Source of the DNA: Phoronis australis
Lineage: Eukaryota; Phoronida; Phoronidae
Direction of reading: 5' to 3'
DNA length: 64,000 bases
Assembly (NCBI GenBank): GCA_002633005.1
Contig: NMRA01000002.1
Location: 1,946,916-2,010,915, forward strand
Position numbers and translations under genes: made by a program. Of the stretch, positions 12,563 through 25,100 are shown piece by piece. The notes beneath the pieces were generated by a model. That model did not search any database. It was not told the DNA's origin and saw nothing but the letters and a program-made list of their open reading frames with translations. Each line of letters begins with the position of its first letter. Position 1 is the stretch's first letter.

Positions 12563-15500
12563 TCAAAAATGCCTTTTCTGTCTTTATAGTGTGAGACTGA
12601 AAGGGTTAACCCTAACCGGCTGGAGGCGTTTGAACGTTTTTCTACTCACGTAAAAATAAGTACCTAGCTTTGATATGAGGAATGCCGTATAACTGATCAA
12701 CTCTATGATTCGCTTACACAGGCTATATAGAGAGAGTAACACAATGTTCACGTGCATACCAGAACGCTCGCCAGTCGTCTGATCCGCCTTCGTAGCGTCT
12801 TGGCGACCGCCTGGCATATTCCAATGGCGTGATTTGTGGTTAGGCTCTTTTAGCCCATGGTAATTGATCAGGAAATTAGCATTTTTGCACATATTTATGC
12901 TATTTCTTCGCAAAACGGCAGACAGGACGACTTTGTGAACGCTTGTTATAAATGTCTCTTTTGCCATCTTATCAGACGTCGCTAGTAGCTTCCTTCTGAC
13001 AAAAGTTCCACACATGAACGTGATATAAGTCTTGAAAAACTGCCTGAGATAGAAAACTGCTTCATATAAAAGGCACGTGCAGGTCCATTGAGCAGGTAAT
13101 GCTGCTGTGACCTGCTTTGTAAAAGTGCAGTATATAACCAGATTTAGTCTATGATATGACACTTCAAATAAGAATATGTCGTTGTGTCATTTACCATTAT
13201 TTTTTGAAGACTTTTCGTTAATCACTAAACGTAACTTGCACCTCTTTCTTACACGAGTTTCATAGATCTGTGTCTGTGCTTTGTCTGTCGTGAGACAATC
13301 TTCATTAATATCATTTGCAGAAATGAAATTTGAATTATATTCATTTAGCCAAGAACCGATTAGCTTTTTTGATAGTATTTTGTTTGGTATCTGATTTTGG
13401 AACAAATATGTATTCACCACCATCCGTACCTTGATTGGTTGATTGATTGATAAACTAAATTTCATTTTGCGCGATATGCGAGAACATCTTATTTAGGCTA
13501 AGATTGCCCACCGTTTAACTCGTTGTCCAAGCACCGTATTTTCTAATCCATCATCACGTGATAGTTGACAGGAGTCCCCTCAGTCACGGCTTATTTGCTG
13601 TCTTCTCACGACCCCTTGTGGTTTAATCCGGCCAGTGTTCGCGTTATATCTGGCACTGGGCAATAACTGGATTACCGTTTTGTCTGTGTCTGCAGTCTTG
13701 AAGGACTTGTTTGTCCCAACGGAACATAAACAAATCCTGATAGACCCATGCTACTGTACATATACGAATGTTTTCAGGATGTGCCAGGCTAAAATCCGAA
13801 GGAAATTTTGGTGAATTAAGTTTAAAGAAATATCTTTGTAGCTGTTCTGTTCGGTGTTATGATATGTATTTCTTGCTACATAAATTTTCCAGAACGCCAA
13901 CAAAAAACGAAAACACATGATGACTTGAGTAACATCCCGGAATTTTCCTCCATTGAACAACATTTTATGAGCAACATTTCTTTTCTACTGAAAAAATAGC
14001 ATTGACTAATTTTTCTGTTGCAATTGATGATTGATTTACGCAGACATATCGACTTTTCTTACTATCAACTTCCGCGTCGCCAAGACGACAAAACAAACTC
14101 GTCCTTAACTACTCATACGGATATAATTTAAATTCCCCTGAGACAAAATCAACCATTCCTGACCCTACATGAGCAACGAAAACAATAAGTGTAGCAATAA
14201 TGCCGCTTTCGCTATTTCCGCTATGTAACTTCTCACCTGGCAGTTGAAGATTGAAAGCAATATTATTAGCAACAAAACAAACACCATTAAATCATTCAAT
14301 TTGAAAATTCAATCTATACTGTTTGCGCATGTGCGCATATTTCATCCTCTAAAAGTTTTCTTCAGTCGCATTTTTCAAAAGACGCCAAAATAGCATCCTT
14401 CATATAGGAGGCCCAGAGGGTCTGCCCCATGCCCGACTTGCCGATTTTACGCCTACGCCCCGATCACCCTCACAACACCTAAATCCGACAGTGTTTCAAC
14501 TTCTATAGGGTGCAGCGTGCACTTTTCACCTGACCAGACAGACGGGATCGATTGACGGAGCGAAGAAGTGCACTGAATGATGTCATAAATTTTTGTAATA
14601 AAACAGACCTCTGCATCCCCGACAGCAGCAAGTGGAAAAACTGATCTTATGGTAGACTGTAACTGCCGAGGGAAAAAGTTCTGTAGTCTGGGAGATTGGT
14701 TTGAACTTGTCAAGATGAAAATCTCAGGGTTCTCTTATAACATAGTAGGGATTGCATTCAACGAAAATTTATAATTATTGGTATTGTCTGGGGAATTCGT
14801 CGACCTACTTTGTATGCATGCTGGCTAACGAAGAAAACGTCCCTCTTATACAATAAAGGTTCTGTTAAATCCGCAATTAAAGCATATTCACAAGTTCAGA
14901 GCTCCTAACTGCCCTCAAATCCTCACAGGAGCACTTGCAAAACAATGTCATCGAGTTCTGATCCTTTGGTTGAATTGATATTAGATGCGCGTAGAATTCT
15001 TGTGGCGGACATTCTGTGTTGCTGAAAGAACCCAACAAGCAACTCTCTTCTCAATTTTTAATTTGAGTAAACCTTTGAGCAAAATGTTTGATTATGATCA
15101 TCTATCAGTAATCAAGGAAAATCGAATCTTCTACAATGTGCAAACAATTTTCTCGCCTCCTCATCATTAAGCAAAATTCTCGTCTGCTCAGCCGGCAGAA
15201 GTGATGTGGTGGCTTCATTTTCTCACCGGTCCTCATTTCCACTATGACGTCACATTGTTTTGCATCAAAACTTTCTCCTATGAGCTTGGCAGTGGAAAAT
15301 AAACTTGCTTTAAAATTCAATTTACGACTTCAGTGTCTATTAGCTAAACTGCGAGTGCGAACCCTCCCACGGATGACTAACCGATTTATTGAGGACTGGG
15401 AAAATTTCGCGGTATTCAAGAAAATTTTCAGCACACATGAATGATACACTGGTCTTAAAAAGTTGTAAATACTATCAGGGTGATGTTAATGTCTCTCTGG

Positions 15501-16776
15501 CTTGAGTAATTCCATTAAATTGGAAACGAGTACGCTTCGCATAACGAATGTAGGTAGCGTGAAGTCCAGTATCCCTATCAAATAGGCTGGTCTGTACCGG
15601 TAAGAATGTGCTGGCACTGGTCTAGAAGATGGTCCAAGAATCCGGATCACACTGTTTTAGCGAAGAAATACGAAATGCCCATATACCTGTCCATTGTCAG
15701 CCATGATCCTGGGTATGAGGCCTAAGTGTCACCTGGTTGACAAGTATATCAGTCACCAAGACGGTTAATCTCCGAAAAAGTTTTTTTTTTGCTTTTCAAA
15801 TCTCCAAGTTGAGGCCCACGTCAGCTAGTGATGCAATCAAAACTGCAGCACGTGGTGGATCTCTACAGGGGGTACACCGGCTTTAAGCCCCACCCTCACT
15901 AATTGGGTTCTGCTGTAGACTTATGTTACGAGCGGGACCAATCAAGAATTTCTAAATAAAGACAAACGGTCGCAGTAGCGTCAAAAACGTATGCTGTCTG
16001 CTCATCATGCCGGGATGGAGACCCTTGAGAAATGAGTAAAAACCCCTCCGATAAAATTGTAGAAAAAATGAAAATAAGCAGAACCATGACAAAACTAAAA
16101 GGTTTTCACGAGTGTAAGATACCAGACTTTCCACCTTCACTGTTGTATTGTTGCAGTCGTGATTGCATAACAACTGGTACCAGTGTCCCCAAGATAGGTT
16201 ACGTTTTGATTCATAGACTTTCCACAGACCAGGTCTCGGCTAAGTCGTTTTATCAGTTGTTAGATCACTTTGTTACGTTGGGTGGTTAGAAAAACAGCCC
16301 AAGGTGAAATTAGACGTGTGAAACTTGAGCTTGACCTATTTAACAACCATCTGTTCGTTAGTATTGGAAACACGTTTTGATTTTTTCAGCACCTTGCGCG
16401 ATGCTTGTGATTCAGTCGTTTAACCACAACACAATGAAATGAGAACTGCGCGATCTCTCAGAACCGTTTAATTCGTAACTACATTTTTATTGAACACAGA
16501 TATGCCGACATGTTAATAACAATAGGGATTTTTATTTCTCACCGAAAGGTCTGAGTCATAGGCAAATCAGTGTCCAAACCAATAGATTTGTAACTGACGT
16601 TAAAGGGGCGTAATCGTTTTCACGGCCGAAAATGCAGTTTTGAATGTAATAGACTTTTTGAAGTGATTATGACCAAAGATATGAAACAATAAAATCTTTT
16701 GTTGTTTTTGTGATTTTATTTTCCACAATTCACGCGGTTGTCTGCCAGACATTCGGTGACATCAAGTCCTGGCGAG
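12563..16776. other. Non-coding stretch, nothing recognised
   Basis: Holds a 192-codon minus-strand open frame (12584-13162) without any family resemblance, signal or splice context, which I treat as chance. The motif CGGTTAATCTCCG near 15762-15776 recurs at about 51569-51582 and may be SINE-derived. No gene is supported. Confidence 0.4.
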
Positions 16777-16917
16777 CGTTCAGTAAACGCTAGGACCTAC
16801 GCTAGGACCTAGCTAAAACCTAGTCGAAGTCACGTGTTCTAGTTTAAAAGGCATGGCAATATCTCACGTAATCTCGCGAAGTCTTGCTTTTTAGCGAGGT
16901 CCTAGCGTTACTGAACG
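16777..16917. mobile_element. Short terminal-inverted-repeat element
   Basis: The left end (16777-16798, CGTTCAGTAAACGCTAGGACCT) and the right end (16897-16917) are inverted copies differing by one base deletion. The CGCTAGGACCTA motif occurs twice at the left end. The element is about 141 bp and non-coding. No clear target duplication flanks it, so the superfamily is unassigned. Confidence 0.65.
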
Positions 16918-19900
16918 GGAGGCAGGTGCATCTAAAACACATTCTGCGTTGTATCAGGATTTAGCTCAACCACTGGAGTGTTTGATTGCGACGGGAGAAT
17001 TTCAGTTTCAGTTTCGATTCTGCGCTGGTGGCTGATCTCAGACTAAGATTTTGACTGCTTGAAGACGGAATTTTCATGTTCTTGGTCGCTATTATATATG
17101 TTACCTCCTTCTGGCATTTATGCTCAAGGCAAATTGCTATGTTAAACGGGACCGGGACCGAAAAGCGGGTGTCTCGGGCACCGAGCACAGACTGGACCAA
17201 AGCGACTGATAGAACACAGTTTATTCAGACAGAGGGCGCGTTCCGTGGACCCACGAAATTCCAGAAAAAGTAAGATCACGAAAGTCCACGTAAAATTACG
17301 TGAGTGCATGGCGAGTGTTTCGCGAGTATGTTTCGGAAGCACTGAGCAATTTTCACTGGTTTTTGCCTGGCAGTCAGGGTACACACGTCAATGGACTTGC
17401 CGTCTTTTCTTCCACTCTCGGACGAAAACTGAATGAACAATATGAACAGCTTTGAGTCATTGCACTCCAAAAGCGCTAAGGGAACCCCGAAACATTATTC
17501 TTGTCCCATATTTTGACCCCTATTTGGCGAAGTGGGAACAAACGTCTGCCTCAGAGAAACCAAAACTCCGAAAAATGTAGAAAACGGGACAAAAGGTCAC
17601 TAATAAGGCAGGAACTACCTTAATTCAGCGAATGCAAAATTCATAGCTGTGAACGTAACCCGTTTTTTTTTAGTAAAAGGTCCACATCCTCAAAAGTTCG
17701 AGCACCTAATTTAGGCTGGGTGCGCGATTTTCTTGCAATTCTGGGTTGTTTGAGAGCTACCTGAAATCGCAGCACATTTCTCAGTCATTACACTGCAATG
17801 AAACTCTGCAACAGGGATCCACCAGTTTGCAGAAAACGAAACCTAGTGGACTTTTCTGATCCACAACATATTTGCGAATACCAGATTCATTGAACTAACT
17901 TGCAATACATACCGCAAAACTGCCGCCGAGCCCGAAGAATTTAATTGCAAGGTAGTGCAATTGTCTGTGGCTACAGTCTAACTGTACAGTGCCAAAGATT
18001 TTACTAGCTAACGTACTCAGTACCCTCTCAAAATGGCAGCCACAGTGAACTCTATCCCGGCATAATTCAACGTCTCAACCTCGTCCATTTTGCTGGGGAA
18101 CACCTATAAAATCCCACACATACTCGCGAAACACTCACCTTTCACTCGCGTGAGTTTGAAGGGTCTTGCGTGATTTTGCTTTTTCGTGAGTTTTTGCCTA
18201 AGCTGAACCCATCCCCGGTTGACGTTTTCAGAACTTCATCACTGCACCACACTTCCGGCTGGAGGCACTGCTATTTTTAATAATTTTATTTTGCTAGAAT
18301 ACGCTAAATTAACTAAACATCCTTAGAAAAGGTAAAACCTCCTTTAACTGTTGGCCGAAAATTTTGTTAATTAGCTTCAGTACGAATCATTTTTAAACAA
18401 AGATCGAGAAGAAACATTTTCATAGCAGGATTATGCCAACACAAAATTATGTTTGGTTTTAAAAAATCCCCCATCATGCAGTGCATCTTTGATAGTCTTT
18501 ATTTTGGTTCATGTTTTTGTGAAACCCATGGTTTTGATTTTTTTAGCACCTCGACTTAAATTTTCTAATTACAAATAATTCAACCGTGGACTGAATATGG
18601 AACTCATTGATTGGTTTAACATGAAGATTCAGATTTGCAAATTTGATTTATTACCATTTGAAGACGACTTTAAGCTTGCCATATCGGATTGACCGAATTA
18701 GCTCTGCGTGGGATTTGAAAGACGCTAAGGCCAGATTTTGTTGTCAAAAGCGACATTCTGGTGTATTTGCTGTTCTAAAGCAACGCCATCGTTATACTTA
18801 TCCGTTGCTTGAACTTAAATTGGTTGCTGCAGAAAAACGCCTGGAATTTCCCTGACGGCCATAATGCAATCGCCGGAAGAAAATAACCCGCCGTGACAAG
18901 CAATCTACACGAGCCTCGGTTCAAAACAATAACAAACAGTCATTTTTGTTAATAAGCCTAGAAATGATTTCTAATCTGAGCAAAGGAACCGGATCCGACT
19001 GAATTTCATAACGTTGATTGGTCTAAATCTTTAATCAAGTGACTCCGTTTTTCTGTACAATCCTTCCATAAAGATCGACTAAAATTCCAGACATATGCTT
19101 TTTTCGCACGAAATTTGCAAGCTCTGTTTCATGATTCTATTAGATACAAAAACGTATTAGCCCAAGGACTTCGATGCAAAAAGACAACATTCATTGCAAA
19201 TAACGGAAGTCTTGATGTTTAACAGGCGAGCTCCGGGGCTAAAAGGTCTTTATAGAAAATCTCAGTCATGCTTTTGTATCTATAGAACGTTTAACGTCTA
19301 CAGAGAAATGCAATTTGCAAGTTTCGGAAAAATTCGTGTTTGTGGAAATTACGGCGATATCCCTGAAAAATCCCGATTTTTGAAAATCCTTCACGTAATT
19401 ACCAATTTCTGAGCAGGATTTTCACCATAAGATTTGTGATGGTCACATTTCCAGAAAAAATATAGTTTCGTGGGCTTACAATTAATGTTTTAAAGGATGT
19501 GAAAGAAATTTGAGCTTCCGTAACGAAGGTTATCAGTTACCATAACCTATTCACACAATACACTATAGTCCAGCTGCCATTGAACCAACGTTTATAATGC
19601 CTCACACAGAAGCGACCCAAATGCACGAACATGGTTATCATTTGGAACACTTCGGGTACATTTCATATCAATCTGACAAAGACCCGCGGTAATAAATGAT
19701 GCAGCCTACAGGCTGCGGAGATGGTGTATTAAGTAAAAAACGCAACTGTTCTTTATTTTCTCAAATGCCTTAAACAAAGCCAATTACTTTCCCACTAGTG
19801 CCCCATTTACAAAACAAAAACACGCGTTCGCTAAAGCTAATTTTCTTGTTATATCATCGACTGTACCTGGACGTTTCTAAGAAGTACTTAGTTCTAAGAA

Positions 19901-22129
19901 ACCTTAACCGCCGGCGTTTGCATAGTTGAACTCAACTTGTGATGCAATGGAACCCGAACAGGTTATTAATTGCGGTACGATCAGCCAGCAATTTATTTTT
20001 CTGTCCAATTGTCTGTTTGTCTTTATTTGCTGTCTCTAGACATGGCAGACGACAATCCGGTTGCAAAGTTAAACTCTGCTTTTAAAATCTCGTCATCGCG
20101 ATAGTTTAAAGACAGTCACAAAACAAGTGGACTTTCATCTGCGCCTGTATGTTGAAAGATCTTACACATGATGTCCGCTTCTCACATTGACTCACTGGAT
20201 TCGACTCACTGAGGAGACTGGGAAAGCCCTATCACGTAGTACTTAGTCTCCACACGGTGACCGCAAATGTAATCTATTAGGTGTAACATGCAAACAAAAA
20301 CACAAGAAATTACTCGACTTGTGACTTGTGTACTCTGATTATCAGCAGACCATGAGAGACTACAGTTCGGAGGAAGAATGTCACCGAGCAATTTACATTT
20401 GACGCGAAGGTGATATTTTGGGAAATTGCACAGTCTCATTTTCACGCACTCGTTTCTAAACTATTGTGTATATCGTACACGTATAAATAACAATAATAAA
20501 ACGCTATGAGTCGTGTAAGGAAGATGTTAGTAGTTATATGGGCGGCGACAGCGTCGGAGGCTGCGGCGATGACGCCGACGATGACGACAATACTTTTCAA
20601 GAATTTCCATTTCCAACGTGTTAATTTACAAAAAAAAAAATGAATAATAAGATTGGTGTCGTTGGTGTGAAATCATCAATGTAATAAATCGCCTCTAATT
20701 ATTGTCAGCTTTGTGCATTGTCCGCTTTGAAGAGTGTTTCATGCTGTTCACTTTATTTCGTTTCACCAGTGCAATCACAAATCAAATTAAATAAAATATA
20801 CTGCAGATAAACGGAATGCACAGAAGATAAATAGGTATCTAATATAAAGTTTGATTTTGAATTAAAATTGATCGGCAAAATCATACGCATGCATAACAGT
20901 TCTTTTGAAAATCAATATAGTGTTGAGAGTAACTGCAATGGGTTTAAAACAACTAATTTTCGGGTCAAGATCCTCATTTGACATAACGAGTAAAATGAAC
21001 GCAGAAAGGTGCATTAAGCACCCCTTTGCAGTTTCCTAAGAGACCTGGTTAAATGGAAACGTCTTGACAGTAATTTATAAATGTATCTCTTGCCTTTTCA
21101 GACTAAATAACATTATCAGTGTTAAAGTGTGTGGGTTTTGTATATCATATTGGTTAACCTCTTGACGAGGAAATGGTAGATAATGTTCCTGGTTCGTAAC
21201 CACTGTCTAATCTTCTCTGTCGGTTATAGTTATAAAGGTCTATCTTCCCCTAACAGAGAATTCGTTGCCATTATAGCATCGCAAGGTGATAACGCGCGTT
21301 TTTTCTCAGTGGGATGACAACTGATAAATTCATTTTCAACATCATCCATCCACGCAGCTGCGGCTGCACTGTACATACAGGGTGTCCCAAAATTATTAAC
21401 GAAATTACGCGAAAATATGAGTACCAGCATATGTTTTTTGCTGGAAACTAATGGTGTTTTTCTTAATCAGAGAGTACAAAAATGTATTTTGCATTGAGTA
21501 GAAGTTGAGATATTGTGACTCCTATTGCAGTGAGTACATTTTTTCAATTTTGGCACGAAATCCAACCAGTTGGTCAGTTCCAGGACGAAGATGGGGAAAG
21601 TTTCAGGAAAAGTTGATGCAGGGTGGAGAACAATTAAAAATACTGTTTCTGGTGTGTCGACCACACACCCATAAAGCCATTTGTCTTGGATCGAGTGTAG
21701 TGAAGGACTCCATAGGGTGTAAACCTATTTGCTAGTATTCCAGTATTATATGTAAGTTCTGTTCCTTCAGTAAGCCATATAAGCGTTAGACCATATCGCT
21801 GTCTTATTACGTACAGTAAACAACAGTGTCTATGTTTTTTGCAGTGAATATTGGTTTCGAATTGAACATTGAACGCAATAGTCGGATGGGAAGTGCTTAT
21901 TCTGTGGACCATACAAAGAATACAAGAGAGTCTGAACCTATGCAAAGTATAAAAAACCCACCCCTTGTTTTCCTGCAGTTAGGGTAAACTGTGGCATTTT
22001 CCTTAATTTTTGTGCTTTGGAAAAATTTTTTCAAGTTCCTGGACTGTGAAAACACGATTAATTCCCAGTAACACCGTTTTCTAAAGCATCCATCGACGCA
22101 AGGCCCACCATTATAAACCAATTTTTTCC
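16918..22129. other. Non-coding stretch, nothing recognised
   Basis: Only short frames with atypical amino-acid composition. A GC-rich GNCGNCGAC-like patch lies near 20540-20590. No gene, RNA or mobile element could be supported. Confidence 0.35.
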
Positions 22130-22171
22130 AAAATGACTTCACTTGTCTGAAAAGACAAGTGAAGTCATTTT
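22130..22171. repeat. Perfect 19 bp hairpin with a GAAA loop
   Basis: The 19 bases at 22130-22148 are perfectly complementary to 22153-22171, separated by the four bases GAAA, a GNRA-type loop on the plus strand. It is too short for a typical animal pre-miRNA. It could be a structured RNA, a palindromic duplication or the core of a foldback element. Confidence 0.7.
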
Positions 22172-25100
22172 AGACCTGGCAATTACTGTTTTCAATGGAA
22201 ATTCACACCTTGTTGAATCAATTTTCTGCTACTACCGAATGTTCATTTATCATTGTGAACCGCAAACGAGACTCTACACTTTAACTCTGAACAAATATTG
22301 TTATGCTGTGCTAAATTGATCGTAGTCAAAATCTGTCATCGCTGAAAAGTGTTACATTTTCTAGTAACTTTTGATTTAGACTGAGTGACAACTCAGTCAT
22401 TGGTTTATAGATTTCTAGCCGCGAGAAATGTCCTGAATTCTTAAACATGACCGCAAAAACATCAACAAATCCTTGTTGAGCAATTCGTAAATGATCACGG
22501 ACTGTTAAAAGCTGTCCATTTACAAAGCGATCAAGTTTGGCGCCAATTGCGACCGCTTCTGGTAAACTATCAGCGGAGGTTTGTGTTTTCGGTGTTTTAC
22601 TTCGCATGATATTTTTGTGTTGAATGCAGACACATCTTTCAGTCAGGTACATACAAAAGTCATTCTCAATATGTAAACGTACGCGTTCTATAGGACACCA
22701 ATCACCAAAAACGGAGGAATTTGTGTTTGAAAAAGCAACACTTTCCTGTAACCTGAATTCGTTATATTTGAATCTCTCGTGATTTTACGTTCCACACGCT
22801 GGTGAAGTAAATCAGGTATTCTATAAAGTTAAATATTTGACTAAGTGAGACCAGTCTCGTACAAGACGACGTTTTATACTTTTCCACACGGCAAACAAAT
22901 ATGGCGACCAGATTTAAGATGCTTTGAACCCGAAATAACCGACAGGTCGCTGTTTGATAACAGACTCGTCACGATGGCTTGTCACGGCGTGTCTTCTTAT
23001 GGACCCATAATGGTCTCAAGACATAACGAATTGTCATTTTTTCCTACTCCAGAAAGAAACCACTTTCCGTTTGAGAGGTGGTGCTGGTTTTATACCAGTA
23101 GTTTCTTTTGTTTGTCGATACGCGGGTTCATGGTAGCTTTAATGAAGCGCGTGTTTGATTGAGATCCCACTAATAAGCTTAACTAACAGTTATTGTAGAA
23201 ACTGGAACAATAATTGGAATACGATATGACGCCGGGCAGAAATAAAAAGAAAATCGTCCCGAAATTGACGTTTACTCAAATCTCGTTCGCAATTTTTCTT
23301 TAAAAAATTTTGGTCGTCGTTTGATATTCAAATACAAAGTGACTATTTTTCAATGAGATGGAGATAGCTGAGATATTCGTCGACTTACGTAAAGTCTTTA
23401 ACATCTAAATTAAAACGTGTTCAGTGTGTGTCTAAGGCAGAGAATTCATTTTGACTTTCACAGCCAGTTCTAATAGTTCCGGAAAAGACGGAAATGAAAT
23501 GGCGCATTTACCTACTGGTGCCCAAAGTGTAATTTGAGAATTTTGTCTTGTCTACGTGGTGTGCTCTATCAGTAAAACTCATGGAAAATTACATTATTAA
23601 TATACGAAACTCCGTGCAGTGGGGGGTGCCAATATTGCTTGCAAAGAATTGCAACTAAAAGTCTTCAAACAATGTTATCAGCCAATCTGCTCTCCGACCA
23701 AGTTTCTATCACCACATGCACGTGGGGGTATGATACCCTAATCAAAGATACTCCTACAAGCTTGTACAAATATCGTTGGCTGCACTAAATCACTGGGCCG
23801 GAATTTGCGCGAAACGTATAGAAATTCGCGTTTGACCTCGTCTAATCATTTCACACACCGAACTTGGTAAACAAGGAAGTTGGCAATTTCATTTTATTGA
23901 TGACATAACATGAACATTCATAGCTAAACCATAATATTGACAGCTTCACACTCGATTGTCTCTGCGTACTACAGAAAATCCTGTTTACTTTTGATGTTTT
24001 CCACTCGCGGTTTCAATAATTCAATCATATTTACGTGATTCTTTGCATAATATTAATTTTGATCCTTCAAGTATTTTGGGATCCACCCCTATGGTCTCAG
24101 CGCCCAGCTCAAAATAAGTCATTATAAGTCATTGCGGTGGTGTAAGATTCACGAACAAAACAACCACAATAGGGCTGTTCCGGATTACACGCTGAGTTCG
24201 TCTTTGTCCCGGAGGTAAGAAAGCGCGTGCCTTTAAAGCGTAATCGCGCGATAATTAAACCTGTAATATCCACTCAGAAATAATTAAATATTTATGAAAC
24301 AAATGTTCAATAAACCGCTTCCCTCGTTTTCCGAGATATGCGGACTAATTTGTAGGTAAGGGACACGTTATAAGAAACCAACTAAAGTTCAATTTTGAAT
24401 TAAGATTTGTTTCAACCTCCAAACTTTAAAACTTCCACATCTGGCAAGTTAAGTCAAATTTAAGACATAACTTAAGTCAAAAACTTAAGTCGAACTTAAG
24501 ACCATTTACATGGAACGGATTTCAGACAAATTTAAGTTTTCTCTTAACTAAAGTGACTTAAGTTTAACATTTTTTCGTAGCTAAGTCAGTTTTCTTGGAA
24601 CGGGTCCAAGAACTCCGATACCGATATTCCACCGCCTGAAACCCGCCCCCGCACACTATCATTCACGTACGAATATAAACATAACGGGGTTATTATCGAT
24701 TCCAGTGTGCCTTACACACTTTTGCTATGTACTGCTTATTGACTTACATTAAACAAAATCATTAAAAAGCGAGTAAACATGTCGAAAACGATTTTTACGT
24801 TATGACGGCGCAATGCTCCTGTATAGACATTGACTCATTTTTATTTTCACTTGTGTTTAGCATGAGAATAGTTTTATAAAAAGTGTCGTTTTATTGATCT
24901 TTCTACTTTTGTGAATATGTAAAATTAATTTAGTCTTTTAAAAACTGTTGAGGATTATTTGTTATCTGTCTGATGAACTTTTCAGCAGAGAATTAACAAA
25001 AGTCACAAAACACCTATAACCGCAAAACTGGACGCTTTCAAATTTATGCACTCAACGTTATCGCCGTTAGTTTTTTAAGCCTGCCAGTCACTGTATTTTT

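Noticed and set aside
12584-13162. 192-codon minus-strand open frame, the longest uninterrupted one outside the kinase locus
   Set aside because: Composition looks like translated non-coding DNA, with no domain, no splice context and no supporting signals.
22130-22171. microRNA precursor
   Set aside because: A 19 bp stem with a 4-base loop is shorter than animal pre-miRNA hairpins.
22326-22652. 108-codon minus-strand frame
   Set aside because: Plausible composition but no family, no splice sites and no neighbours; kept only as part of the gap description.
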